Source: Microvirga rosea (lineage in GTDB: Bacteria; Pseudomonadota; Alphaproteobacteria; Rhizobiales; Beijerinckiaceae). From it: DNA of 64,000 nt. How positions within the stretch are numbered: position 1 is the first letter of the stretch; every line of letters begins with the position of its first letter. The position numbers were made by a program, and so were the translations under genes. The notes under the pieces were generated by a model, which had not been told where the DNA came from, did no database searches, and worked only from the letters and a program-made list of their open reading frames with translations. The stretch is from positions 248,001-312,000 of the forward strand of contig NZ_JAJDOP010000005.1 of NCBI RefSeq assembly GCF_020595095.1. The letters run 5' to 3'. Below, piece by piece: positions 48,113 through 56,957 of the stretch.

Positions 48113-48940
48113 CTAAGAGATGGTTCGATTTCGTGCTGCCAAACGCGCGTTTAACGCATCTCTCTTTTGAGGGAATGAACGGTCTGTATAGTTTGCCCAA
48201 TCTGCAAGCGTTTGGTAATCCGCGCGCTGGCAAATAAAGTGGACACTGCTCAGCCCCGACGCCGCACTTTGATCAGCCATGGCTTCTTTTACGAAGCCTA
48301 ATAGGCCGAAGTTTGTCCCATCACTCCAAAAGACAGGGCCCCCACTCATCCCACTGACATCACCAGCCAGTCTGGATGAGGCGACCTCACTGTAAAACTG
48401 GACCTGATCACCGTCAGCCGAAGACACTCCTTCAGCTACTGCCGAGAAGCCAGCCATGCTCAGTTGACTGCCGGGGGCGCTGCTAGCGCCACTCTTGGCA
48501 GTCGTAGGAAAGCCCGCAGCCACCGCATACGCGACGGGAAAGGTGGGTGTGATATCCTCAACCTTGAATATCATTTTGTCGAGATTAGCCACGGCTTGAG
48601 GATCTATCGGCCGCAACGCGATGTCTGGTCGCGCATACGGAATGGCAGCCGGAGGTTGGACAAAAGGCGGGTGAAGATACCTGCCCGAACCCTTGGGCAG
48701 GAAATAGCCTTCAGGATCTAAACCTTCTGCGGCTGCCTGAGCCCGGAAGCCCTCAATGACATGATTTGCCGTCACAGCGTATGTCTTACCTTCGATTTCG
48801 ATAAAGGTGACGGTCGCCGTGTCATCGTTAGCATTCGGGATCATGCCCCGGCTGAATTGTTCCTGAACTTTGCCGCGTGCAAACGTTGCGCAAAACTTGC
48901 AAGCGTCCTTCAGTTCATCTGCGGCGAGAAATTGTGTCAT
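48113..48940 (-). CDS. Trypsin-like (S1/HtrA-like) serine protease domain protein
   Basis: 275 residues with a chymotrypsin-fold protease triad: His60 in AVTANHVIEG, Asp106 in RPDIALRPI, and Ser199 in SGMSGGPVF. There is no signal peptide or membrane segment from the start at 48940 (MTQFLAADELKDACKFC), so it is predicted cytoplasmic, and there is no PDZ domain. The C-terminus is basic. Its gene converges with the methyltransferase gene. Trypsin-like domains occur in several recently found defence systems, where they act as effectors; that role here is inference from context. Confidence 0.78.
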   Translation of the reverse strand: MTQFLAADELKDACKFCATFARGKVQEQFSRGMIPNANDDTATVTFIEIEGKTYAVTANHVIEGFRAQAAAEGLDPEGYFLPKGSGRYLHPPFVQPPAAIPYARPDIALRPIDPQAVANLDKMIFKVEDITPTFPVAYAVAAGFPTTAKSGASSAPGSQLSMAGFSAVAEGVSSADGDQVQFYSEVASSRLAGDVSGMSGGPVFWSDGTNFGLLGFVKEAMADQSAASGLSSVHFICQRADYQTLADWANYTDRSFPQKRDALNARLAARNRTIS

Positions 48941-49535
48941 TTGAGTTGTCTTCTTTGCAAACCTAACCGCCGAGCAACTGTATGAAGTGCACAGAGATTG
49001 CAAGACGAAGCGGGCGTCGGGGCGCAATCAAACCGGTAACCATTCCATGCTCTGCGTCCTGTTTGTAGAGCTATCCGAGTACATCCAGTAGAAGGCTTCA
49101 AAAATGATCTCTGCTGTACAAGGAGTGGGGACCATAGGACGCTGGAGCGCGAGGCATCCGCAGCATGAACTGGTGGATCATTGTCCGAATCTTCTGGCTC
49201 GTAAGGATCGCAGCCCCGGTGCAGACCAGAGTCTTATTAGGTGCATATCTGTTTCGGCGACCGGTAGCTAGGCGAACAGCATTCTCTAGAATGCAATCTC
49301 ATTTCAAGGCAAGCTCCAGGCTGGAGGATTGAACGGAAGGCCAAAATGGTAAACATCTATTAACCAAGGCCATCTGCGGCTCGACAGGCCGCCTTGTAAG
49401 TTATTCCACCCCGATACAGATTACTTTTCGTTGGGCTTCTGTTCCCAATCCGGACAGCCAAGCGGCTGTTGAAGCGGTTGCGACCCGTCTTCAACAGCCT
49501 GGCCATCCGGTCCCCTGTAGACCCAGGAGAACCAC
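48941..49535. other. Intergenic region between protease and second island module
   Basis: About 595 bp. It holds the promoter of the protease gene at the left and, presumably, that of the small-protein/GIY-YIG/FtsH-like module at the right. A 55-codon frame at 49165-49332 (MNWWIIVRIFWLVRI start) lacks a ribosome site and is not called. The bases around 49300-49440 are AT-richer than the surroundings. Confidence 0.45.
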
Positions 49536-49892
49536 ATGGTTACCCCCTTCTATGCCGGAGCGTCTGCTCCGCGCAACAGCGCGTGCGCCCCGCACGCCGC
49601 CGCCCTCCTCCCCGCCAGCGCCGGCACTCCGCCGGTCCCGCCCGGCCCCGGCCCGACCGCCGTGCACCCGGGCCTCATCGAGCACCCAGACCTCACCCCT
49701 GAGGTGCAGGTTGCCCTGCTCACGGCCGTGGACAACGCCGTCATCGCCGAGCTCGGCGACCTCGCCTGCGTCATCCCCTATCATCCCCGCCCAATTTCGG
49801 CGGTACTCGCCCTTGTCGACGCCGGTGTGCTCGCCCTCGACTTGGAGGCTGGCTTTGATGCCAGCCTTCGTGTCTGGCGACCGATAGCTTAA
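49536..49892 (+). CDS. Small Ala/Pro-rich protein (hypothetical)
   Basis: 118 residues. The first ~45 are Ala/Pro-rich and low complexity (PPVPPGPGPTAVHPG), then comes a likely folded part (IEHPDLTPEVQVALLTAVDN, AVIAELGDLACVIPY). An AGGAGA ribosome site lies 5 nt before the ATG, good evidence of translation. It precedes the GIY-YIG gene by about 130 bp on the same strand. I do not recognise a family. Confidence 0.5.
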   Translation: MVTPFYAGASAPRNSACAPHAAALLPASAGTPPVPPGPGPTAVHPGLIEHPDLTPEVQVALLTAVDNAVIAELGDLACVIPYHPRPISAVLALVDAGVLALDLEAGFDASLRVWRPIA

Positions 49893-50025
49893 TCGCACGC
49901 CTCCTTCATCGCGAGATCCGCTGGCCTTCTGGTGCCGGCGGACACCTCACGCTCGTCGCATTAAGCGCATTGCAGCGCAGCCTTCGATGGCTAGCGACAG
50001 ACCGCGCGCATTCCTGGAGCTTTTC

Positions 50026-50571
50026 ATGAGCCTTGAGCCCCTCCCCCTTCCCCGTGTCGAAATCAGCTATCCTATCGAAGACACCAGCCTCGCGGTGTTC
50101 ACCAGCAAGATCACGAAAGCGACCGTTGTCCGATCCGCCTGGGATGACCTTAGGAGGCTTCTGCAGTTGCCCGAACTACAGGGAGCTATCGCGTACCTGC
50201 TCGTCGGCGTCGACGAGAAAGGGCGTCTCTGCGCCCGGGTCGGAGAGGCCGGCAAGCCGGTCTGTCGCCTCCCAGATCACCGGCGCAATGAGGATCTAAA
50301 TTTCGCAGAGGAGATCTTTGTTCTCACCAACACAGACTTCGACAAGTCCGACATCATTTATCTGCAGGAGCGCATTTCAGGGCTTTTGGCCGGTACGTCG
50401 TCTGTACATCTCGTCAAGGGCACGGGTCCGATCCTGCAGCCTCTCTGCGCTCCGAGGCGCCTCGAACTCGATCTGGTGCTCCGCTACGGCCTCACCCTCT
50501 TGAAGGCAGCCGGCTGTCCCTGGCTGCGGCCTACACGCCGCTCCGCCGGCACTGAAGCAATGCTCGCCTAA
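50026..50571 (+). CDS. GIY-YIG domain protein
   Basis: 181 residues from the ATG at 50026, which has GGAG 6 nt upstream; an earlier ATG at 49987 has none. The GIY-YIG domain spans about 52-120: AIAYLLVGVDEKG (first motif), RVGEAG (second), Arg81 and His85 in RLPDHRR, and the metal-binding Glu115 in YLQER. It matches the group of short GIY-YIG proteins with a variant first motif (AYLLVG). It ends 46 bp before the FtsH-like gene, so both are probably cotranscribed. Nuclease activity inferred. Confidence 0.75.
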   Translation: MSLEPLPLPRVEISYPIEDTSLAVFTSKITKATVVRSAWDDLRRLLQLPELQGAIAYLLVGVDEKGRLCARVGEAGKPVCRLPDHRRNEDLNFAEEIFVLTNTDFDKSDIIYLQERISGLLAGTSSVHLVKGTGPILQPLCAPRRLELDLVLRYGLTLLKAAGCPWLRPTRRSAGTEAMLA

Positions 50572-50617
50572 TCGAACATCTTCCCCGGATCCCTCCCCTC
50601 TTAGACGAGAGCCTTTC

Positions 50618-52579
50618 ATGCCGACCGTTAGCGATACTTTGAAGAACGAGCACAGCGACACCATTGACTTCCTCGCTGCCGAATTCGATTCCGAAACCCA
50701 AACGACGGATGCCCGATCCAAGGCTAAGGACGAGTACCTGACGGTTCCGTCTGACCTGATTGCGAACCTAGTTCTGTCTAGCGCGCTTGGACGCAACGGG
50801 CGCCGCCTCCTCAAGAAGGGCGGACCTCAGGTAGTGATCCTTCGCGTTCCGACAGCAGCTTGGGTCGAGCCAGTCTCTCGGGCGGCCAATCGCCTGTCGG
50901 GCTACAAGGCGATGATCCTCCTCGCGAAAACCGACCAGCGCCGATATGAGGAGACTGTTCAGGCCAAAGTCGCCCATGCCTTTGACCGCCGTGTTCCAGT
51001 GATAGCGGTCTCGCAGAATCCGGACACCTATCTTCCGCAGATGGTATGCGGAGCAGCCGACCTCTTTGTCAGCGTGACTGCGCCTGCTCCAAGGGTAATG
51101 AGCAAGGCCATTGCAGTATGGTGCGGCTCGTCCCGAGTAGTCGGCCTCAAAGCTGAAGACCTCTCTGGCTTGGATCTCCCAGATCTTGTCAGTTGCCTAC
51201 GCCCAGGGTCTACGCCGGACATCTGCATCGAAAGACTAAGACGCGCGGCCTGCTCACGTGCCGTTATCCGCATCCACGACGACACCCCACGCCTTGAGGA
51301 TCTCCATGGTTATGGACGGGCCCGGGATTGGGCATTGAGCCTCATTGATGATGTGGCACGCGTGCGACGGAGCGAACTCAGTCCTGATGCGCTGGAAAGC
51401 GGGGTTTTCTTCGGAATCCCGGGCACCGGCAAGTCAACTTTGGCCCGAGCGGCGGCCAAATCCGCGAAACTGCCGCTGATACAGGCTACAGTCGCCGACT
51501 TTTTCGCGCAGGGGGCGGGCTTCCTGGATTCCGTCATCAAGCAGACCAATACCTGGTTTGATAGCTTGCAGGCAGCCGCACCCTGCGTCGGGTTCTTGGA
51601 TGAACTGGATGCCCTGCCGAATAGAGCGACCTTATCAAATAGAGGAGCGGACTGGTGGCAACCGGTGATTACGAATTTTCTGGTTAGAATCGATCAGGCT
51701 CGTGCGAGCAAATCAGGCATCATCCTCCTTGCTGCAACCAATCACATCGAAAGGGTGGATCGTGCGCTGCTACGCCCCGGGCGGTTTGACCGTCAGTTCG
51801 AGATCCTACCCCCTGATGAACAGGGTTTGATTGCCATCCTACGGCTGCATCTCGGCTCCGATCTCAAGAACGAGGACCTTACGCCGGTCGCAAGGCTGGG
51901 ACAGGGAGCCACTGGTGCTATTGCGGCAGGCTGGATCCGTGCTGCTCGACAGCGGGCACGCTTTGCTGGCAGGTCTTTGATCCTAGAAGATCTGCTCGCG
52001 GAGGTCGCGCCTGCTGACTTGCGGCCGCTGGAGCAGGTGCGGGGTGTTGCAATCCATGAGGCTGGCCATGCAATCGTGGCCCATCGCCTTGGCATCCCCG
52101 TTCTGGGAGCAACGATCATGGCCACTCAATCGGCATCAGGATCGACGCGCCTTAGGATTGCAGAACTGACACCCACTAGGGCTGCATTGGAGGCTCAAGT
52201 GATGGCCGCTCTTGCCGGTCGCTGCTCTGACATTATCCTAGGCCAAGGTGCAAGTGCCGGAGCTGTCTGCGATCTGCGTGATGCGACACGAATCATTACG
52301 GCAGTCCATGCCCAGTATGGGCTGGGAGCAACGATCTCCTATATGGCTCCACAGGACGATGTCTCCTATATTCTCGCGGCTGACCCTAAACTTAGGGCCG
52401 CTGTCGAGAGGGATTTGCAACGGCTTATGGTGCAGACGAAGGGTCTTGTAGAGGCGAATAGAGCCTCGATCCTGGCACTTGCGGAAGAGTTGTTGGCAAA
52501 GAGAAGCATCTCAGGGGACGAAGTTGCGCTAATCGCATCAGCGAATCCTGAAGCGGAACGTCTATGTGACAACTTGTAG
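50618..52579 (+). CDS. Soluble FtsH-like AAA+ ATPase / M41 zinc protease
   Basis: 653 residues. The N-terminal ~255 residues are unrecognised, with no membrane segments, unlike true FtsH. The AAA+ module has Walker A GIPGTGKS (266-273), Walker B GFLDELD (325-331), and the second-region arginine RPGRFDR (386-392). The protease domain has HEAGH (480-484) and the downstream GAVCDLRDAT that supplies the third zinc ligand (Asp), so both activities look intact. It should be a cytoplasmic ATP-dependent protease. Follows the GIY-YIG gene on the island. Confidence 0.88.
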   Translation: MPTVSDTLKNEHSDTIDFLAAEFDSETQTTDARSKAKDEYLTVPSDLIANLVLSSALGRNGRRLLKKGGPQVVILRVPTAAWVEPVSRAANRLSGYKAMILLAKTDQRRYEETVQAKVAHAFDRRVPVIAVSQNPDTYLPQMVCGAADLFVSVTAPAPRVMSKAIAVWCGSSRVVGLKAEDLSGLDLPDLVSCLRPGSTPDICIERLRRAACSRAVIRIHDDTPRLEDLHGYGRARDWALSLIDDVARVRRSELSPDALESGVFFGIPGTGKSTLARAAAKSAKLPLIQATVADFFAQGAGFLDSVIKQTNTWFDSLQAAAPCVGFLDELDALPNRATLSNRGADWWQPVITNFLVRIDQARASKSGIILLAATNHIERVDRALLRPGRFDRQFEILPPDEQGLIAILRLHLGSDLKNEDLTPVARLGQGATGAIAAGWIRAARQRARFAGRSLILEDLLAEVAPADLRPLEQVRGVAIHEAGHAIVAHRLGIPVLGATIMATQSASGSTRLRIAELTPTRAALEAQVMAALAGRCSDIILGQGASAGAVCDLRDATRIITAVHAQYGLGATISYMAPQDDVSYILAADPKLRAAVERDLQRLMVQTKGLVEANRASILALAEELLAKRSISGDEVALIASANPEAERLCDNL

Positions 52580-52906
52580 GGCTCTACGTCGCTGCACCGG
52601 AGTTCCCTACCTCAGGAACATCAGCAGCGCCTATTGGTTATGCTCTAGCTTACTAGAGCATCTTATTGATGGAACGCCCTCAGGCAATACACGGAGTGGT
52701 GTCTCGTGCTGTCTCCCATACGGCACGGGACACCGCCAAGAACCTGTCGATATGTGACCATTTGATGCTCTGGCAGGTTGACTTGAGAGGTACGGGTTAG
52801 CGATATGTGCAGCCCCATAGCTATGGCATTCCAAGCATGGGACAGGGAACAATAATGAGGCAGTCAGCCTTTTCCGGCTCAAACTGGCCATAGGAGGATG
52901 ACGGCT
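52580..52906. other. Intergenic region with a 12-bp imperfect inverted repeat
   Basis: 327 bp between the FtsH-like and HD genes. GGTGTCTCGTGC (52698-52709) and GCACGGGACACC (52723-52734) pair with one mismatch around a 13-nt loop. It may end the upstream transcript or serve as an operator for the HD-YwgA unit. No gene is supported here. Confidence 0.5.
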
Positions 52907-54274
52907 GTGGCGCGACCCAAGTTCTTCCGCGATCCGATCCACCAGCAACTGCGCTTCGAGGACGTCGATCTGAATGCCGCTTGCCCGGCGGGCCCATTCC
53001 CGAAGCGGATGAGTTGGCTACTTCGCAGAGTCATCGATGACCCAGCATTTCAGCGCCTTCGTTTTGTTCGGCAGAACGGGCTAGCCAATCTCGTGTTTCA
53101 TGGCGCTGAGCACACCAGATTTACTCATAGCCTCGGTGTTTCCTACCTTGCTCAAACCATGTTCGAGCGCATCTGTCGGAACAACAACATTGTTGGGGCC
53201 GAAGATGACGAGCTTCGTACAGTCACTGCCGCCCTGCTTCACGATATTGGACATGGCCCTTTCTCCCATACGATGGAAGAAATCCTGGGAGAGGCAAACG
53301 TCAACTTCCATCATGAGGCTATGACGCTGAGGTTTATTCAGGATCCGCAGTCTAGCATTCACAAGTTGCTGGTTCAGGTTGACCAACAACTCCCGAAGCT
53401 ATTGACACCATTCTTCGATAAAGCGGCACGCCAGAAGGATCATTGGTCTTACAAAGTTGTCTCTAGCCAGCTTGATGCTGACAGGCTCGACTATTTGCAG
53501 CGAGATGCGACGTTTGCTGGGTTGCGCGGTCATGGCTTCGACTTGGAGCGAATACTGGATCTCCTCTCCACAGATGACGACAAAAGAATAGCGGTCGAAA
53601 GAGGAGCAATCGAGTCGATCGAAGCATATCTTGTCACGCTCGACCAGCTATACAGAGCAGTATACTATCATCATACGGTTCGGGCGGCGACGAAGATGCT
53701 GACAAGTCTTTTCCGTCGTGCAGTTAACCTTTATAAATCTGGCGACAAGCAGATACTCCGAGCAGGCGGAGACGACATTCCCCTAAAAGCGCTAGTGGAC
53801 CACGGGCAGGCCATAGATCTCGCGATCTACGCGCGCTTTTCCGAGTTCCATCTGTGGCATCTTATGGATACTTGGCGGGATCATAAGGATCCAATCATTA
53901 GAGAACTCTCCAGTCGTCTACTGGAGCGCAGGCTTTTCAAGACGCTCCCAGTGGACCCTGGGGATTATCAGGGAACCAACAAAAGGATGGAGCGCGCAAA
54001 GGCAGAAGTAAGGAAGCAATACGCAGCATTTGCGAATGAAGCGGTTGATTACTTCGTGATGTACGACGAGCCAAGCCGTACTAGCTACAAGACTTACGAC
54101 TGGAAACCAGAGTCTTCCGAAGACTCAATTTGGCTCGTGGGTGGGGGGAAAAACGCGGTTCCGCTCGAAGCCGACAATGAGAGCACAATTATTCAAGCCT
54201 TCAAGAACCGTCGGTATTTCCCCAGGATGATTGTGCCCCCTGAAGTTCGCGATAGCCTTACGAACAACGCTTAA
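52907..54274 (+). CDS. HD-domain phosphohydrolase (dNTPase / SAMHD1-like)
   Basis: 455 residues. It begins FFRDPIHQQL, the opening of the YwfO/SAMHD1-like HD family. The HD motif is complete: HTRFTHSLG (His), LLHDIGHGPFSH (His-Asp at 112-113) and a late Asp in QLDADRLDYL. Such enzymes hydrolyse dNTPs and can starve phage replication. The GTG at 52907 is chosen because AGGAGG ends 9 nt upstream; the ATG at 52898 touches that site and is too close. The next gene encodes a YwgA-like protein, the same pairing as ywfO-ywgA in Bacillus. Confidence 0.85.
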   Translation: MARPKFFRDPIHQQLRFEDVDLNAACPAGPFPKRMSWLLRRVIDDPAFQRLRFVRQNGLANLVFHGAEHTRFTHSLGVSYLAQTMFERICRNNNIVGAEDDELRTVTAALLHDIGHGPFSHTMEEILGEANVNFHHEAMTLRFIQDPQSSIHKLLVQVDQQLPKLLTPFFDKAARQKDHWSYKVVSSQLDADRLDYLQRDATFAGLRGHGFDLERILDLLSTDDDKRIAVERGAIESIEAYLVTLDQLYRAVYYHHTVRAATKMLTSLFRRAVNLYKSGDKQILRAGGDDIPLKALVDHGQAIDLAIYARFSEFHLWHLMDTWRDHKDPIIRELSSRLLERRLFKTLPVDPGDYQGTNKRMERAKAEVRKQYAAFANEAVDYFVMYDEPSRTSYKTYDWKPESSEDSIWLVGGGKNAVPLEADNESTIIQAFKNRRYFPRMIVPPEVRDSLTNNA

Positions 54275-54322
54275 TTAAGATGTTCATGCTATGTTCACTA
54301 GAATCAAGATCAACGGAGTCAG

Positions 54323-54874
54323 ATGATGGAAAGCGATACGACGTTGCTCGGCCTGATCAGCTTGGTGCGAGAAGCGGGCGGCACCATCGAGACGCGAATC
54401 CGAATTCAGAAGGAAGCCTACCTATTAGCCTTGCAAGGCGCTCGAAACTTTCGCCAGAGAAGTTTCGAATATCATCACTATGGGCCTTTTAGCCGCGAAC
54501 TCTCCGATACCCTGCACTTAGCCGTCACTGTTGGATTGCTTGAAGAGCAGGCAATGTCAGTCTCTGACGAAGCTCAGAAATTTGTGTACCAGCTAACAGA
54601 CAAGGGGAAAAAGGCTAGTGATGAGATCGGCGAGCCACTCAAACAGTTCAATGACTTCATCAAAAAAATGAATTCAGAACACTGGAGAGCGCTGGAACTC
54701 GCTTCCACGGTTGGCTTCCTTGAAGTTGAAGGTAAAGCGAAGACCCGTGAGGAAGCAGTCCAGATGGCTTTGAAGCTAAAGCCAGAGACAACACCTTATG
54801 TTGACAACGCTTTAGACGTTTTGGCAGCGATGAGCCAGTCTGGCTGGGTTAGGTCAAGCGTTTTACAGGCATAA
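54323..54874 (+). CDS. YwgA family protein
   Basis: 183 residues matching YwgA-type proteins: LLGLISLVREAGGTIETRIR, then IQKEAYLL and FEYHHYGPFSRELSDTL in the first 70 residues. The N-terminal part looks like a winged helix, and a helical C-terminus follows. Function unknown, but it recurs next to HD phosphohydrolases, so it is probably a regulator or subunit of the upstream HD enzyme (48 bp gap). GGAG precedes the start; the second ATG, 3 bases later, is equally possible. A terminator follows at 54985. Confidence 0.75.
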   Translation: MMESDTTLLGLISLVREAGGTIETRIRIQKEAYLLALQGARNFRQRSFEYHHYGPFSRELSDTLHLAVTVGLLEEQAMSVSDEAQKFVYQLTDKGKKASDEIGEPLKQFNDFIKKMNSEHWRALELASTVGFLEVEGKAKTREEAVQMALKLKPETTPYVDNALDVLAAMSQSGWVRSSVLQA

Positions 54875-54984
54875 TGCCTCCGAGAGATCGGAAGCGATGC
54901 TTGGTCAACATACTCAATGGACCAATTCTGGTTTGCTCTCTGAACGAAAGCAACAGAGAGCCACTACCGCTGGATGATTGAAAA

Positions 54985-55009
54985 GGGCGCTCAGATGCAG
55001 TGAGCGCCC
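54985..55009 (+). terminator. Terminator after the HD-YwgA unit
   Basis: GGGCGCTCA (54985-54993), 7-nt loop, TGAGCGCCC (55001-55009): perfect 9-bp GC-rich stem, followed by CGTATTATT. Confidence 0.8.
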
Positions 55010-55058
55010 CGTATTATTCAGGCTCGTCGCCGGCGCAAACTAACATATCGCTGTGCAA

Positions 55059-55265
55059 CTATGAGGTTGCGCAAGCGCAAGAGTTTACGATCTCCACGCC
55101 CTGAAGCGCGGCTCCCCATTCTTCGGCGATTTCTGAACGGGCTCTAGTGACATAGGGAGGTGGGCCCTCTGGATGCTCCTGTTTGGATAGAGCATCCTGC
55201 AAAGCCCCTGGGACATCAAATCGAGCGGCTTTGTTCGTCCCCCCGTTACTCTTATGGAAAGTCAC
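55059..55265 (-). CDS. Small hypothetical protein next to repeat array
   Basis: 68 residues from a GTG at 55265 with GGAG a few bases upstream. The body (KAARFDVPGALQDALSKQE, ARSEIAEEWGAALQGVEIV) reads like real, amphipathic protein. The frame continues upstream to a TTG at 55394, but that part is encoded by the direct repeats and gives repeated 'NVTF', so I treat it as leader. No family recognised. Divergent from the HTH/coiled-coil gene. Confidence 0.45.
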   Translation of the reverse strand: MTFHKSNGGTNKAARFDVPGALQDALSKQEHPEGPPPYVTRARSEIAEEWGAALQGVEIVNSCACATS

Positions 55266-55410
55266 ATTTCTCCAAGCAAAGGTAACGTTTTTCCAAGTCT
55301 CCACGTAACGAAATCCAAATGCTCTACTCGGAAACTGGAAACAGTTTTCTGTACAATCGACACGCTTTTCTGCGAAAAAGTAACGCCTTTCCAAGGGTAC
55401 GTTTTTCTAT
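55261..55410. repeat. Array of 16-bp imperfect direct repeats
   Basis: Four 16-bp units of the pattern GTAACGTTTTTCCAAG lie at 55261-55276, 55282-55297, 55305-55320 and 55380-55395, with a degenerate fifth beginning at 55397. The first three are spaced 21-23 bp, about two helical turns. The array lies upstream of the minus-strand small gene and in the region shared with the HTH gene. It resembles iterons or multiple operator sites. Confidence 0.6.
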
Positions 55411-55586
55411 CAGATCCGGCCCCCATCCCTGCAGGAAGCACGCCGACGGCGATACGAACCTAAGTGGAGCGCACGGGCCGAACGGGAATTTTGCATGGTT
55501 CCCCAATCCACTTCCCGGCATTCTTCATCAGCATTGCGGATCAGGCTGATGTTGACAGGCTTCGGCGACCCGAACGAGCATAGGTC

Positions 55587-56837
55587 ATGGATCCGTATCA
55601 AACGACCCGGCGCGTCATGTACGACCTTGTCTGGTCCAAGCCGATGACGACGGTCGCGATGGAACTCGGCATCTCGGATGTTGCCCTCAAGAAGATCTGC
55701 GACCGGCATCGCATCCCGACGCCTGGCCGAGGGTACTGGGCTAAGAAGGAGAGCGGGCAGCCAATTCAGAGAACGAGGTTCTACGCAACTGCCGACCCAG
55801 CCGATGAGCAGATCATCATCCACGGTCCGCCTGCCCCTCCCTCGCCGGCAGTCCGGGAGGCTATCAAGGTCCACCGGGAGCCGCATGTCTCCCGCCCAAG
55901 CCGTCCGAAGCCTATGGAGTTTGAGCCCGTTGAGCCGCTTCGGATCATTCACCCGAGCATTGCACGCACAGCTCAGGCACTGCGCCGGGCGGAACTCAGG
56001 CCCGACGGAGCCGTCAGCGCCTCAGGCGAAGCGGAATGCGGAATCGAGGTTGGCATCACGAGCGTCGAGCGGGTGATCCGCATCCTTGATGCTTTGGCCC
56101 GTGCCCTGGATGCCCGTGATCTCGCCCTCCATGCGGAGGGACGCCTGATGCGAACCGGGATCGGCCGCGATACGCTGACGTTCGCGCTGATCGAGCGCAC
56201 CGAGACACGGCCTCATATCCCCACCGACGCCGAGTTGGCCGAGGAGGAGCGCCGGCTCAGGCGCAACGAGCGTAACGCCCGTCTCGGACTTTGGGAGTAC
56301 GGTCAGAAAAGGGCATATCCGGAGCCCGACACGATCCGGACTGGTGAACTGGGCATTCGGATCACTGATCAGTATGTCACTGGGGCACGGCGCGTATGGA
56401 AGGACGGAAAGACCCAGCGCCTTGAAAATCTGATCGAGGAGATCGCCGATGGGATGGTCCTGTATCTTGCCGGCGTCAAAGCGCGACGCGAGGAACACGA
56501 GCGCTGGCAGCAGGAGTGGCGGCTTCAGGAACAGCGTCGCGCGCTGGCAAGGGCCCGGGAGGAGCGCGAGAAGCGGCGGCAGGAATTTGTCGGGCGACTC
56601 GCCGCTGCTGCCGCGGAAATCAGCCAGCTGGAAGGCTTTCTGGCGCGCATGCAGTCGAGTGGACCGGATTGTCCCGGCGAGGTCGGCCGGATGCTGGCCT
56701 GGGCAGAAGTCCGAATCCGGACCCTGCAGGCGAGCCTGGAGCCGCTGGGCCTTGCCGCAGCGCTCGCCGAGCAGAAGCTGTTTCCGGAGCCGGACGACCT
56801 AATGGACCGGCCGCGGGACGGAACCGATCCGACCTGA
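55587..56837 (+). CDS. HTH and coiled-coil protein at island end (hypothetical)
   Basis: 416 residues. The first ~45 contain a probable HTH (LVWSKPMTTVAMELGISDVA then LKKICDRHRIPTPGRGYWAK), a sequence type I associate with accessory proteins carried near integrases. A middle region follows, then a long charged helix (about residues 290-345, EEHERWQQEWRLQEQ with many Arg and Glu), predicted coiled coil. Function unknown; a DNA-binding or recombination-accessory role is possible. It is the last gene before attR, about 120 bp from it. Confidence 0.65.
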   Translation: MDPYQTTRRVMYDLVWSKPMTTVAMELGISDVALKKICDRHRIPTPGRGYWAKKESGQPIQRTRFYATADPADEQIIIHGPPAPPSPAVREAIKVHREPHVSRPSRPKPMEFEPVEPLRIIHPSIARTAQALRRAELRPDGAVSASGEAECGIEVGITSVERVIRILDALARALDARDLALHAEGRLMRTGIGRDTLTFALIERTETRPHIPTDAELAEEERRLRRNERNARLGLWEYGQKRAYPEPDTIRTGELGIRITDQYVTGARRVWKDGKTQRLENLIEEIADGMVLYLAGVKARREEHERWQQEWRLQEQRRALARAREEREKRRQEFVGRLAAAAAEISQLEGFLARMQSSGPDCPGEVGRMLAWAEVRIRTLQASLEPLGLAAALAEQKLFPEPDDLMDRPRDGTDPT

Positions 56838-56957
56838 AATCGCCACGCCGGCCTTGACGTTTTCCGGGCGATTTGTACATCAATATGTAGTCAACCAGGG
56901 CCGCGGCTGCGGACAAACCCTTGGATCGTAGGGCTTTGGGCCTGAAACGGCGGAGTG

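Noticed and set aside
49165..49332. 55-codon frame in the gap before the second island module
   Set aside because: No ribosome site, no family resemblance; too short to support.
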